Assembly: GCA_963848195.1 (NCBI GenBank)
Contig: CAWKCY010000019.1
Span: 124,001 to 188,000, forward strand
Length of the DNA stretch: 64,000 bases
Source: CAVQBP01 sp963848195
Lineage (GTDB): Bacteria; Bacteroidota; Ignavibacteria; Ignavibacteriales; Ignavibacteriaceae
Reading direction: 5' to 3'
Of this stretch, positions 38,634 to 49,834 are shown in pieces (the stretch's first letter is position 1; every line of letters begins with the position of its first letter). The notes beneath the pieces were generated by a model, which worked only from the letters and a program-made list of their open reading frames with translations, searched no databases and had not been told where the DNA came from. The translations under genes and the position numbers were made by a program.

Positions 38634-39674
38634 TTATAATCCCATATTAATGGTAAAAATATTATTTGCATCAAAGTATTTAACTGGGATGTAAGCATAA
38701 TCAAATGAAATATTTACACTCGTAAACTGTTCAAAATTTATACCTGCGCCTACTGTATAGTTCTGGAAGATATCAGGGTTCAAAGTATTAGACTGGGGTG
38801 AATAAAGATATCCGCCTCTAAGGAAAAGAATATTTTTATAAGAATATTCTAATCCGCCTTTATAGTTATCATAAGTGTAATTATTATTTACAAAAGTACC
38901 AGCAATAGTAAATTTATTATCCTCATCAATGTTTCTGCTGTATGAAACACCAAGTGAAATTTCCGAAGGTAATTCGGAAGATTGGGCACCTACTTCATAA
39001 AATGTTAAACCTCTGTTGCTGTTAGGATCATTAGCTGTTGTCCACATTGCCGTACCGCTGTACTTAAGTGAAGCACCAAGATTCTTTACAACCACTCCAA
39101 GAGACAGATTTGGAACTGAAAAAAGATCTCTGTATTCAACACCGGCATCGAAACTAAACCCTGTAGCACTTACACCGGTCCAGCTTTCATTGATTATATT
39201 AAAATTGGTTCCAATGGAAATACGGTCACTTAATTGTTTTGAATAAGTTAACCCAAGAACAAAGTAAGTTGGGCTAATAATCTGACCATTTCCATCAGGC
39301 TGGTCCAGAGTAGTAACATTTATATCTCCAATACTCAAATCTCTGAAGGATACGCCAATAGTTCCTAATTCTCCAAACTTTCCGCTTACGGCAACAAAGC
39401 TCATATTCATATCAGCGATGTATTTTCTGTAAGAAAAAATAGCATTGGCATCATTTTCATTAACATCAACACCGGCGGGATTCCAATAAATTGCTTCTAA
39501 TCCGGAGACTAGAGCAACATCAGCGCCGCCCATAGAGAGATACCTGCTTCCAACAGGTATCCTTAGCTCGGGCGCAGCGGAAGTTCCTGCCCTATTTTGC
39601 CCGCCACCAAATATATCGATAGCTGCAAAAACAAATATTAGAAAGGTAAATAATAATCTGTTTAAGTAAATCAT
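38634..39674 (-). CDS. PorV/PorQ-family outer-membrane protein
   Basis: 346 residues with a signal peptide (hydrophobic to about residue 22). The mature N-terminal region AGTSAAPELRIPVGSRYLSM, then GGADVALVSGLEAIYWNPAG, is the hallmark of the PorV/PorQ (UPF0164-like) family. A FadL-type 14-strand barrel pattern follows, ending in NNIFTINMGL. PorV shuttles cargo of the type IX secretion system to the attachment complex at the cell surface. The gene directly upstream encodes a protein with a type IX sorting domain, which supports a dedicated cargo-handling partner. A terminator hairpin stands between the two, so read-through or a separate promoter is needed. Confidence 0.88.
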   Translation of the reverse strand: MIYLNRLLFTFLIFVFAAIDIFGGGQNRAGTSAAPELRIPVGSRYLSMGGADVALVSGLEAIYWNPAGVDVNENDANAIFSYRKYIADMNMSFVAVSGKFGELGTIGVSFRDLSIGDINVTTLDQPDGNGQIISPTYFVLGLTYSKQLSDRISIGTNFNIINESWTGVSATGFSFDAGVEYRDLFSVPNLSLGVVVKNLGASLKYSGTAMWTTANDPNSNRGLTFYEVGAQSSELPSEISLGVSYSRNIDEDNKFTIAGTFVNNNYTYDNYKGGLEYSYKNILFLRGGYLYSPQSNTLNPDIFQNYTVGAGINFEQFTSVNISFDYAYIPVKYFDANNIFTINMGL

Positions 39675-39703
39675 AATTCCTCCAATTAAATTAAAATTTT
39701 TAT

Positions 39704-39736
39704 AATCCCGGTCCTCATAAAAATTGGACCGGGATT
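39704..39736 (-). terminator. Terminator after the type IX cargo gene
   Basis: AATCCCGGTCC and GGACCGGGATT pair over 11 bp around an 11-base loop, followed on the minus strand by ATAAAAATTTTAATTT. It lies 20 bp after the cargo gene stop. Confidence 0.8.
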
Positions 39737-39756
39737 AAATTCCGGCATATACGGAA

Positions 39757-42700
39757 TCAATAAACTTTCAATATCTGCTCTTCTTGAACAAGTGCTAGTT
39801 TCAATATTTTGGTAGCTCCGACACCCGGCATATCAACATATACTACATAAACTCCGCTTGCTACGGGATAACCGTTATCATTCTGAAGATTCCATGTAGT
39901 AAATTGTGTCGCATCATTTTTGTTTATAGTTTTAACCAATACTCCTGATAAATCGAATATTCTTAAAGTTGCTTGAGCAGGTAAATGACTAAAGGTAACA
40001 TATTTCGCATCCCTTGAAGTTTCCCTATCCTGAAAACCATAATATGGATTCGGAAATACATTCACTTTATTAACATCTGCTTTTGTCACATCTGCGCCAG
40101 TTTTATTAAGTGGAGCAGTGTATGAAAATACATCAGCAGACGTATTCGGATGGTTAGCTAATATTTCAAACTGATCACCGCCATCAGAACTGCCATCTAC
40201 CCATGGAGTTGCGGCACGGACATTAAATGTACCCACCCACTCTAACGGAATATCGGAATTCCCGGATATATTTACCTGTAGATTGGGATCGGGAGTTTCA
40301 GAATATGGTTCATTAAAAATAAACAGAAACTCACGATTAACCGTGTTATCTCCGGTTGCTGCCTGTGGCGGTAAATAACGGCCATCAACTGAAGCTCCTG
40401 CAACATTATTCTCAAGGAAACCTACCATTAACCTGGTTGGAGGATTTGTTTCCATATCCCAGGCAGATAACGGTACTGAATAATTATAATCCTGATATGG
40501 ATATCCGGCAGTAGCATTTATTATCCATGGTGTAAACGCTGGATCAGCAGCAGCCGCTGTTGCTGCACGTAAATATCTATATCCTTTTGAGAAATTTTCA
40601 TTTCCCGGATTAGTTAATGGATCCCATGGATTAGCAGCTACCGGATCGATCGGTGCTAATTTTAAAAGAACTGTATGATAATCTGTGTTTGATAAATTTG
40701 TTCCAATTCCGCCAAATGCAAAGTGTCCAGCCATACCTATAGTTCCGTTATCCTGATCATAGGCATCTTGAACACCACCGCTGAATCCTTCTAAGCCTAA
40801 TCCGGTAAATCCACCAGCCCATGAAAAACGACGTGCTCCTGAAGGTATATCCCAAGCTTTCATTCCGGGAGGAGGCCCAAAAACCTTAACAATTATTCCG
40901 TCTACTATTGGATACTCTTCACCGCCGCTTTGATTTGTAATACCTGAAGCTTTCACTGCGCCTGTATTTACGTCAGTAACTCCCCAGCTCCCATCGGCAG
41001 CAAAAGTAACTTTATATTGATCACCTGTTGTTTGTGATGGACCAACAACAAGTCCCAAAGAAGTTCCGTCACCGGGTCCGGTGTGCGATGCTATAACTGT
41101 ATCTCCAACAGCACTGCTCAGACTAACTCCAACAGTCTGTTGGGGTACCCCAACTTTAACTACAATCGAAGATTGCAATGCATGGAAAGGTAATAATGGT
41201 GCCGGATTAACTGCATACGGAACAACTGCAAAATAATATTCCTGCCCATTATGTAATGGCTGATTTTTTGTATCGGTAGTTACTGTTATATAACGTTTAA
41301 TGCCTTTATCCTGACCTGTTTCAACAATTTGTGCTAATTGTACACCTGATTCTTCAACAGTATCGAGGATTGTCGTAATTCCATCAACTAAATCATATGT
41401 AGCTAATTTAACCCCTTCTGAAAGTTTCGAAGTAGGAGTTGGTAATTGATAAACATCGTAGCCTTGAAATGAATAACCCTGGTCTGAAAAATGTTCTATT
41501 GCATTTACAGATGTCGGGTCATTTCCCCAATCTAATACAATTTTTCCATCCAGTTGTTCAACATGAACATTCGGAGGAGGAAGAGTAGGTAATTGGAAAA
41601 GTTGATCAAAAACAATCTGAGCAGTTATATCATTTTGTTTCATTTGCTTAACTGCATCAGATATTATTAGTACCTAAACCTCCGACCATAGCTAAAACTA
41701 CTTCCGCTGTATCTCCAAGATGCATAGTTATAGGTCCGTTAACAACCATGATTCTTCTATCACCAGGTGAATCACCACCAGCGGTGGTATTTCCATCCAA
41801 TTTCCCTGTCACCCGAAACAGGATCACCATCAAGTAGATAAGTCCCAAAGGGAGTAACATCGGATACCCCTACAGGGAATGCTTGTGCAGATGGGTATTT
41901 TGGTTCAGGTTTATCACCTCTCATTAAATTGTAAAATTCCAATGTACCGGTATAATCAAAGCTTGGATCAGACCAGTTACCACCCGCGGCAAAATATATG
42001 AAGGAACTCATGGGTTTTGGATTTACATATTTATATCCTTTTCTCCATTTTACATTAACAATAGCACTATCATTTGGATTACCGGTATATTGAGATACTC
42101 CCTGCAAGAAGTCATAACCAACAGCCGGTGGACCATACCCTGCAGCTTGATAAGTTGCATCCTGATCTTGAGCAGTATAAGCGTATCCTAAATTTAATGA
42201 AGTATCACATCCTGCAAAGTCATCGGACGAAGTTCCAACATCAGGATCAGCCCATTGAACTATAAACATACTATCGATAGTTGAATTAGCAGACGATTTA
42301 GCAGTTCCTGTATAAATCATATCTACTTTTTTATAAATAACATTGCCTAAAGCCCCTGTATATGCATATGCCCAATATGTTTCAGATATTTTTAATCCAA
42401 TAGGAGCAGAACCATAATTGGCAGCAGATAATGCATCTGTGTATTCTGTAAATAATGTTTGTGCCGCTCCCGGAATACCCGGAATATCTACATCGGGTTC
42501 ATAAATACCATCTTTGTTAACATCAGTGTAAGGAGCACCCTGATCTGCGGGCCATTCATTCCAATCGGTTTCATACTGGGTTTGGAGTGCGTCAACGTCT
42601 CCTTGCGCTACTGCTCCTAACGAAATATTATTAAAATTGGCTGCATCATCAACCAAACTGCCGGTTTTATAATCAGGTCTTACCCTGAATACTCTTGGGG

Positions 42701-43058
42701 GATTAAAAACAGATTGACAGCCGGTACCATAAGTATTACCATTTACTCTAACGAGAGGGGTCTGCCCATCATTTACTTTACCTCCCCAAACAATACCTTC
42801 GGCAAAAATAGCTCCAATATTAGATCCTTTTGGAAACATTCCGTTCCATGAACCTGATATAACCCAATCATGGAATCCATCGGAACCTACCCAGCAGGTA
42901 ATATTATTTATATCTACAACATTAGATGCCGGATTAGAGGCAACTTTGGAGAGCCTGTTTAAATTTTTCTTATCTTTTTCTTTAGCAAATAAATTAAATG
43001 GATTCGCAATCAGAAAAATTAGTACTAAAAGTAAACTTAAATAATTGAATTTTCTCAT
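39757..43058 (-). CDS. Large secreted protein with type IX secretion sorting domain (two frame breaks)
   Basis: Three frames (43058-41772, 41860-41657, 41643-39757) join into one protein of about 1100 residues. It has a signal peptide to about residue 25 (NPFNLFAK), then a long beta-rich body without a recognised enzyme domain. A segment with DGNTTAGGDSPGDRRIMVVN, GPITMHLGDTAEVVLAM and KQMKQNDITAQIVFDQLF is common in Ignavibacteria secreted proteins. A C-terminal sorting domain has VNVFPNPYYGFQD, ATLRIFDLSGVLVKTI and NGYPVASGVYVVYVDMPG. The breaks at about 41810 and 41662 each need one extra base. It lies 60 bp after a TonB receptor gene and before a PorV-like gene. It is probably exported to the surface. 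Function unknown. Confidence 0.82.
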
Positions 43059-43118
43059 ATAAATAACCTCCGCAATTTATTTTTTTTCATGAGGTAAAAC
43101 TCTTTCTATAAAAATAAG

Positions 43119-46100
43119 TTAAAAATTAATTAAAACGCCGCCTCTTATCTGTCTAGGAGCTGAGAACATATTAACATTCATTACATTTTCAGCTGCTTGT
43201 TGATTACCAAGATTTAAGTTATTATATAAATCCCTAAATTGTATCGATTCATTCTTTCCAGGCGCTGAATCAAGGAATCCATCATCATAGCCATTGCCGG
43301 TTCTATCATAAACATTGATTACGTTCTTGGTATTCAACACATTCTGAACATAAACATAGAAGTTAACATCCAGGTTGTAGATATTAACGGTTTTATCAAC
43401 ACGGAGGTCGAGATTATAATTCCATGGAGTTGTGGCCTGATTAACCGGACCATCAGTTCTTCTACCTCTGGTATCTAGTGCAGGAATTAAACCACCGGTA
43501 TTATCGCGTGCTTGCCCTAACCCAGTCAGATCAATTCCTTGAGCAAGTGTATATGGATGACCGCTGTTGAAAGTAAATAATAGATTGAGACCCAATTGTT
43601 GTAAAATTGGCCCGCCGTCATCCTGTCCAAACCTATAGTCAAGCATTAAAGAACCTCTATGAGTCTGATCATAGGTCAAAGGAAGAATAACTGTTGGTAC
43701 ATTTTTACTAACTTCAGTCGAGCCAATTCCGCTTGCAAGGAAAGAGTTTGTTCCTTTAGCGTCCGAATAAGTATAATTTAATTCGGCTCTAACTCTTGCT
43801 ACTCTTCTAATCTTTAAGCTGAATTCAAGTCCTTTGGTTGTAGCAAAGTCCTGGTTAACAAAAGTAGGATATTGTGCTTTTGCGGCACCAGGTGCAGTCT
43901 GAAGCTCAGTATACTGTATCTGTCCTTTAATATCTTTATAAAATGCAGTTATATCCATAGCAGCAAAGTCGGTAAACTGCTGTGTAAATCCTATTTCATA
44001 CTGCGTTGTTCTAATCGGGCTTGGATTAAATGCAGCCGGATTAACATATAGATTAGCTGCAGTTACATAAGTCGATAACTGTAAAACACCTCTGTAAGCT
44101 ATATCGAGACTCGGAGCCTGAACAAATTTACCATACTGCATATGGAATACTGTTCTATCAGTAACCGGGAATGAGAAACCTAAACGGGGTGATACATAGC
44201 TGAAAGTATTTCCGGAAGAAAGATCCTGCGGTAAATGTGTATTCTGATCAGCAGTTGGGATTAGTGGATTTGCCCATTGCCAGCTGTCAACATCGATATA
44301 GTCAAATCTTAAACCTGCATTAATTATCAAATCGCTTAATTCTAATTTATCCTGAATATATCCGGATGCAAGGACAGGATGTTTAGGACCAAAAGGACCG
44401 GAGTCAATAGAATTTCCAAAGAAATCATATCCATAATTATTAAATGAACGGTAACCGGCATTTTCAAAAAGAAAGCTTAATGAGTCGGTATTCCTTGCTA
44501 AATCAGGATCGTTCCTTGTATCTAAAAGCAGAGTAGATGAACCGGTAACATTATATCTTCTAAGAGTCCATCTCTGGAAATTACCGCCCGCTTTTATTTC
44601 ATGTTTATCTAATTGGGTAGTGAAAGCAATTGATCCGCCCAAATAGCTTCTATCATCTTTAAGAAAATTGGTTAAGTAATCACCAGGTCTTGTAAAATCG
44701 AAACCATAAAAGTTGTATGGAGCAGGCATTGTTGTATAATTATCATATGTAAATCCATATTGTGCCGCTTTTAAGCTGTCAGAATAATCAAGGAAATTGT
44801 CTTGCATATATGGGTCATATTGTTTCTGACGGAAATCGAGATAATTAACATTCGCCTCAATAACGGAGCTGGCTGATAAAAAATAAGTGCCCTTCAAATT
44901 TAACAACAAATTACTTTGATCATATATAGGTAAACGTCCCAAATCATAAATATTTGAAAGATCAGTGATTGTAGCACCGCCGGGTACAGGTGAAATGCTA
45001 TTATAAGTATAGTCATTTCCTCTTTGTCTAGACCATGTAAAAGCACCCGATGCTTTAACTAACAGGGGCTTTAAATCCAATAAAGCAGTACCGTTAAATG
45101 TATACCGGTTCTGCATTCTTCCAGGAACTGAGCCACCTTCCCAATGTAAAGTTCTAGAATCACTTGTACTTCCGCCGTTTATTCCTGTATCAAATGCTTT
45201 AGCAGTATCAAGTAAAACACCATTGGAAAATGAAGCGGGGTTACCATATAAGAATTGGGGACTATAGTCACGTTCAAAATTATTTTCACCGGTTAGAAAG
45301 ACTTTTACTTTATCTGAAAACACCGGACCGCTTAAAGTTACAGTATAATCGGAATATCCATAAGAATAAGTTCCCAGGAATTTATCAGATGAATTAGCAT
45401 TCCCGAAATTATCTGTTTCCGCTCTAACTGAGAAATGGTATTTTTCTGTACCGGTCTTAAAATCCTGCTGTACAATTCCAGCATTTGCGTTACCGTATTC
45501 AGCAGTATATCCTCCGGCTTGAACCAGAAGTTCTTGTAAAGCATCCGGAGAAACTGTTACCAGTGATCCTCCATTTCTGCTATAGACGTTCTTTATATCA
45601 GCGCCATCAAGAATATATCCGGTTTCATCAGGTCTGCTGCCTCGTATAAAAATATTCCCATTCTGCTGTACAACACCGGCTTGTAATGCGATGATTGATG
45701 CAACATTTCTTACCGGCAGAGATTGTATATCCTCAGCTCCAACTATTCTTACGGCATTCGTAGCACTCTTTTCAATTAGAGGTCTTTGAGAAACAATTAC
45801 TACTTCCCCGGTGGCAATAGTAGAGGAAGGAAGTCTAAAATCAACTTCTGCAGTTAAACCTGATACTACGCGAATGCCCTCAACTGTTACATCCTGATAA
45901 CCAATATAAGAAGATTTAACGCTGTAATTTCCGGGCGGGACTTGTGAAATAATAAAATTACCATTAACATCGGTAGCAGCACCTAGGCTGGTACCCATTA
46001 TTATAACATTAGCACCAATTAAAGGCTCTTCACTCTGCTGGTCAATCACCTTCCCCATTACCCTTCCGGTTTGGGCTATTGCTGCCGATGTAATTAGCAA

Positions 46101-46136
46101 TAATAAACTTGCTATTGTAAAAATTTTTCGAAACAT
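43119..46136 (-). CDS. TonB-dependent receptor, large, with carboxypeptidase-regulatory-like domain
   Basis: 1005 residues. Signal peptide to about residue 21 (AAIAQ). Carboxypeptidase-regulatory-like domain with GRVMGKVIDQQSEEPLIGAN and TDVNGNFIISQVPPGNYSVK. Plug with VVIVSQRPLIEKSATN, IIALQAGVVQQNGNIFIRGS, ETGYILDGADIKNVYSRNGG and GGYTAEYGNANAGIV. A long barrel ends with RQIRGGVLINF. Many family members of this size lie with type IX cargo proteins in Ignavibacteria-like genomes. The gene starts 33 bp after a DUF4397 lipoprotein gene and is followed after 60 bp by the cargo gene, so the three form one unit. It may be an outer-membrane transporter or a surface scaffold. Ligand unknown. Confidence 0.9.
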   Translation of the reverse strand: MFRKIFTIASLLLLITSAAIAQTGRVMGKVIDQQSEEPLIGANVIIMGTSLGAATDVNGNFIISQVPPGNYSVKSSYIGYQDVTVEGIRVVSGLTAEVDFRLPSSTIATGEVVIVSQRPLIEKSATNAVRIVGAEDIQSLPVRNVASIIALQAGVVQQNGNIFIRGSRPDETGYILDGADIKNVYSRNGGSLVTVSPDALQELLVQAGGYTAEYGNANAGIVQQDFKTGTEKYHFSVRAETDNFGNANSSDKFLGTYSYGYSDYTVTLSGPVFSDKVKVFLTGENNFERDYSPQFLYGNPASFSNGVLLDTAKAFDTGINGGSTSDSRTLHWEGGSVPGRMQNRYTFNGTALLDLKPLLVKASGAFTWSRQRGNDYTYNSISPVPGGATITDLSNIYDLGRLPIYDQSNLLLNLKGTYFLSASSVIEANVNYLDFRQKQYDPYMQDNFLDYSDSLKAAQYGFTYDNYTTMPAPYNFYGFDFTRPGDYLTNFLKDDRSYLGGSIAFTTQLDKHEIKAGGNFQRWTLRRYNVTGSSTLLLDTRNDPDLARNTDSLSFLFENAGYRSFNNYGYDFFGNSIDSGPFGPKHPVLASGYIQDKLELSDLIINAGLRFDYIDVDSWQWANPLIPTADQNTHLPQDLSSGNTFSYVSPRLGFSFPVTDRTVFHMQYGKFVQAPSLDIAYRGVLQLSTYVTAANLYVNPAAFNPSPIRTTQYEIGFTQQFTDFAAMDITAFYKDIKGQIQYTELQTAPGAAKAQYPTFVNQDFATTKGLEFSLKIRRVARVRAELNYTYSDAKGTNSFLASGIGSTEVSKNVPTVILPLTYDQTHRGSLMLDYRFGQDDGGPILQQLGLNLLFTFNSGHPYTLAQGIDLTGLGQARDNTGGLIPALDTRGRRTDGPVNQATTPWNYNLDLRVDKTVNIYNLDVNFYVYVQNVLNTKNVINVYDRTGNGYDDGFLDSAPGKNESIQFRDLYNNLNLGNQQAAENVMNVNMFSAPRQIRGGVLINF

Positions 46137-46169
46137 ATTTTTTCCTCCGAAATTTTTAAACTTTAATTA

Positions 46170-46943
46170 CTAATCGTCTGTATAAACTTTTGCTTTATAA
46201 TTTCCTGCAGTACCATACAAAATTGCTGAATATCTCCCTTTAGATTGCGCGCTAATACTGCCGGTTGCCAGAGTAGGTTCACCTGGTATTAATCCCGTTG
46301 TATCTGACGCAAATCCAGTAGTATCCTGAAGAAATGCAATTGTGTAATCTCCTGCCCCGAACAACGAATATCCACTCCCTTTTGCAATTCCTAAAGATAT
46401 TCCTAGTGGATCACCGTTTACCGAAACATCAGAAACAGAAACATCGGGTGTAAAATTAAGAAATGAAATTGAAGCAGAATCAGCCGGATAAAGGTTACCT
46501 GCATTGGCAGAATTTTTATCCTGCCATGTATATCTTACATCTCCCTTAAGAAGATTTGTTGAAGCGGCATCCGGGTTTATAAGGAGAAGCCTTATTTTTC
46601 TTTCTGTATCAATAGTTAATCTATATGTAGCAGTGGCACCTGATGTATAAGAGACATTAAAAGTCTTGGTCCCCGATGGAATATCCATAAATGGCTGCCC
46701 ATCAGCGGGATAAGCGTCACCAATATTCAACTGACCTGTAGAACCTTCTACTGTACCTTCAGTATTTACTATATTGATTGTCGCAGCACCATTTAAAGCA
46801 TCAAGATTAACAATCTGAAGCTGACTGTGATAATCAATGCTGGTCGGTATATTCTGTACGGAAGTATCTACGCATCCAATGAAATAAAATATTAAGCTGA
46901 TACCAAATATGTATAATAGCTTAAATTTATCAGCTTTATTCAT
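46170..46943 (-). CDS. DUF4397-like lipoprotein
   Basis: 257 residues with a lipobox FIGC after a hydrophobic signal. The body holds two related beta-sandwich units with LQIVNLDALNGAATINI, PFMDIPSGTKTFNVSYTSG, ISFLNFTPDVSVSDVSVNG and YSLFGAGDYTIAFLQDT, which fits the DUF4397 pattern. It ends YGTAGNYKAKVYTDD. It is the first gene of the unit with the TonB receptor and type IX cargo. Location on the periplasmic or outer face is inferred from the lipobox. No enzyme motif is seen. Confidence 0.7.
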   Translation of the reverse strand: MNKADKFKLLYIFGISLIFYFIGCVDTSVQNIPTSIDYHSQLQIVNLDALNGAATINIVNTEGTVEGSTGQLNIGDAYPADGQPFMDIPSGTKTFNVSYTSGATATYRLTIDTERKIRLLLINPDAASTNLLKGDVRYTWQDKNSANAGNLYPADSASISFLNFTPDVSVSDVSVNGDPLGISLGIAKGSGYSLFGAGDYTIAFLQDTTGFASDTTGLIPGEPTLATGSISAQSKGRYSAILYGTAGNYKAKVYTDD

Positions 46944-47496
46944 ATAACCTCCTTCAAAGTTTAATTATATATGAAAGCATTAATAATGGAATAATTTTAA
47001 AATAATTATACTTACTAAAAATTAATTTATGTTAGATGCTTTAATGACGCAAAAAATACGGTGCGAACATTTATTCTCTTAAATAAATGTGGGGTTATTA
47101 TAGAAAAGTTTTAAACAATTTTAAGTTGTAAAATTTTTTTCAATAAGCTATAGCCCGTGCACCTATTTTAAATTTAAATAATTTACAAAAAATAAGGTCT
47201 AAAAAAACTGGTTTAAAGTCAATATTATTTTTTAAGGGAATGCATCCCAAAAATGCGATCCCCTTTTATTTTTTTTATGCTCTTTTTATCAATAATAAAT
47301 AGAAATAGTTTTAATAAAAAAGGTTATAAATAAAATCCGACTCAATTTATGACTTTTTTCTTGATTAGTCAATAAATTTCTAATAAAATTTTAATATTAA
47401 AAATTTAACCCTCTTTTAATATACAAAATGAGATAGTATGAAATCCATTCTTTCTGTTCAAAATATATTTCACTATCGTTTTTTTTACATTGAGGT
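46944..47496. other. AT-rich intergenic region with a hairpin
   Basis: 553 bp, very AT-rich, no gene seen. The part next to 46944 should carry the promoter of the DUF4397-receptor-cargo unit. At 47234-47265 an imperfect hairpin (AAGGGAATGCAT with ATGCGATCCCCTT) is followed on the plus strand by TTTTATTTTTTTT, so it could stop plus-strand transcription. Confidence 0.5.
47234..47277 (+). terminator. Imperfect hairpin with T-tract
   Basis: The stem AAGGGAATGCAT/ATGCGATCCCCTT has one mismatch, one wobble and a bulged C, with a 7-base loop, and is followed by a T-rich run. There is no plus-strand gene just upstream, so its role is unclear. Confidence 0.35.
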
Positions 47497-47888
47497 TTCA
47501 ATTTAGTGACTCAATTACACTCTTTAATTTTCCTCTAATTTCTGAAGCAACGGAAGCAAGCGATTGATTATGAACTGCCTGCATAGAAGCAACAGGATCA
47601 ACTGCAGCAACTTCTATTTTCCCTTCTCCCTGGTCAATTATGGTAATATTACATGGAAGCATAGAACCTATTTGATCTTCAGTTTGAAGTGCTTTATATG
47701 CAAACGGCGGATTGCAGGCACCAAGTATTTTATATCTTTTGAAATCAACATTAAGTTTCTTTTTTAATGTTTCTTTAACGTCAATTTCTGTTAATATACC
47801 AAAACCTTCAACTTTTAACGCTCCTATAACTTGTTCACATTACATTATTAAAATCCCCTCCCACTGTTTTACTAAAATAATAGCTCAT
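47497..47888 (-). CDS. DUF302-family protein (one frame break near the start)
   Basis: From ATG 47888 the first 17 codons read MSYYFSKTVGGDFNNVM and hit TGA. Skipping one base (near 47837) gives EQVIGALKVEGFGILTEID, then KETLKKKLNVDFKRYKILGA, CNPPFAYKALQTEDQIGSML and PCNITIIDQGEGKIEVAAVD, to a stop at 47497. This is the whole DUF302 domain, including the conserved GACNPP and LPCN segments. The family is small, cytoplasmic and of unknown role, possibly binding a ligand or metal. It has an AAAGG ribosome site. The single extra base is the only lesion, so the gene may be intact in the cell. Confidence 0.8.
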
Positions 47889-47956
47889 TTGTTTATCCTT
47901 TAAAAGTTTAAATATTTTAGGAGTATGATGCAGTAGAAATTTTGAAGATTCAGAAT

Positions 47957-47998
47957 GAATAGCCACTAAGTCTCCAGGACACTAAGTTGCCACAAAGA
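47957..47998. repeat. CCACAAAG/CTAAG-type degenerate repeat
   Basis: AATAGCCACTAAGTCTCC, then AGGACACTAAGTTGCCACAAAG, resembles the stretch at 3681-3720 and, more weakly, 60267-60310. Such low-complexity intergenic relics are dispersed in related genomes. Confidence 0.4.
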
Positions 47999-48017
47999 AC
48001 TAGTAGCTGCTACTCTT

Positions 48018-49722
48018 TTAAAGTCTAATCAATTCTTTAGCCCCTTTTATATTTGCTTCCGTAATAATTTCGCCGCTCAAAAGCTTGGCTATTTCGAGAA
48101 TGCGCCTTTCTTTACTTAGTTCTCTGATTGAACTGACAACACGTTCACCTACAGTCTGCTTTTCCACAAGGAAATGGTGATTTGCCATACCGGCGATTTG
48201 TGGAAGGTGTGTAATAGCTATAACCTGATGATAATTAGTTAAAGCCCTAAATGCTTCTCCTACTTTTTGTGCAATAGGTCCGCTTATCCCTGTGTCAATT
48301 TCATCAAATATTAATAGGGGAGTTTTATCACTATAAGCTAAAATAGTTTTTAATGAAAGCATTACACGCGAAATTTCGCCCCCTGAGGCAATTTTAGTCA
48401 AAGGCTTTGGTGATTCACCTTTATTGGTTGAAATAAAAAATTCTACTTTATCATAACCTTTCGAATTATACTTATATGGCTTATCTTTTATAATTAATAC
48501 ATCATCTGACCCTGTTTCGTCTTTTTCATGTGTGATTTTGACATAGAAAAAAGCATGTTCCATCCCGATATACCGTAAAACATCTTTTACGGTACCTTCC
48601 ATCTCTTTTCCACCGTCTCTTCTATTCTTATAAAGTTTAACAGCAGCATCCGCACAGTTTTTAGATACACTTTCAATTTTACTCTCTAATTCACTTATTT
48701 TCTCTTCCGAACTTTCTATTTTATTGAATTCTTCTTTTGCCTTTTTTCTAAATTCTAAAACTGATTCAACAGAACCGCCATATTTTTTCTTTTAAAAGAC
48801 TAATTGCAGCAAGCCTTTCCCTGATTGTTTCCAGCTTTTCAGGTTCTATTTCAATTTTGGAATTATAATTCCGTATAAATGCGGAAATATCATTAATATT
48901 AGCTAAAGCCGATTCACATTCCTTATTTGATTCATCAAAAGTTTTATCAATACCCGCTAATTCATCCAGGCTGTTTTTAATCTTTACCAGAGCATCATAT
49001 ACAGCATTTTCAGATTCATAGAGTCCCTGGTAAATATCATGTGTTAATTCTAAAAGCCTCTCAGAGTTCTCAAGAACATTTAACTCCTGAACCAGCTTTT
49101 CCTCTTCATCAATTTCAGGAGAAACCGCATCAATCTCCTTCAACTGAAATGAAAGGATCTCTCTTTTTTCAACAGCCGAATCTTTTTTTGATTTAAGTTC
49201 ACTGATTTCCTTTTTCAGCTTTATTAAAGCATTATAGAGCCATCTGTAATTTCTGAGCAGCTCACTGGAATCAGAATATTCATCTAGATAGTCAATGTGA
49301 GTATCAGTCCTAAGCAGAGCCTGATGTTCATGCTGCCCATGAAAATCAATGAGAACGTCTCCAATTTCTTTCACAACGGATAAAGGGGCAGGAGTATCAT
49401 TTATAAAACATCGGTTAGCCCCCTTTAAGGATACTTCTCTTCTAAGTATGAGTTCGGGTAAGTTTTCAATCTGATTTTCTTCGAGAATTGTATTTATTTT
49501 TTTATTTGATTCCAGTTCAAAAACACCTTCCACAATAGCTTTTTGAGACCCTTCCCTCACAGTTTCGGTAGATGCTCTCTCACCTATTAAAAGACTAATA
49601 GCATCTACAAGGATTGATTTCCCTGCGCCTGTCTCTCCGGTGATTATGTTTAATCCTTTTCCAAACTCAACATTAATTTCCTTAATAAGAGCATAGTCCT
49701 GAATTTTCAATGATTTCAACAT
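48018..49722 (-). CDS. recN: DNA repair ATPase RecN (one frame break)
   Basis: Two frames, 49722-48766 and one ending at 48018, give one RecN of about 568 residues. The N-terminus LKSLKIQDYALIKEINVEF and Walker A NIITGETGAGKSILVDA are clear, then a long coiled coil. The C-terminal half has ASGGEISRVMLSLKTILA (signature), LLIFDEIDTGISGPIAQKVG (Walker B) and ITHLPQIAGMANHHFLVEK. RecN is an SMC-like protein that acts in double-strand break repair. An A6 run at 48783-48788 explains the break: one A fewer restores LLKEKYGGSVESV. The homopolymer context makes a sequence error the simplest reading. The NUDIX gene is 112 bp upstream in the same direction. Confidence 0.9.
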
Positions 49723-49834
49723 GATAGCCTAAACCCTATTAAAATTAGTTCTCTATCTTTTATCTTTAAAGTTAAATTAAATTTGAAAAAATAGAAAGGG
49801 GGACTTTCTGACTTCCGACCTCTGACCTTCCGAC

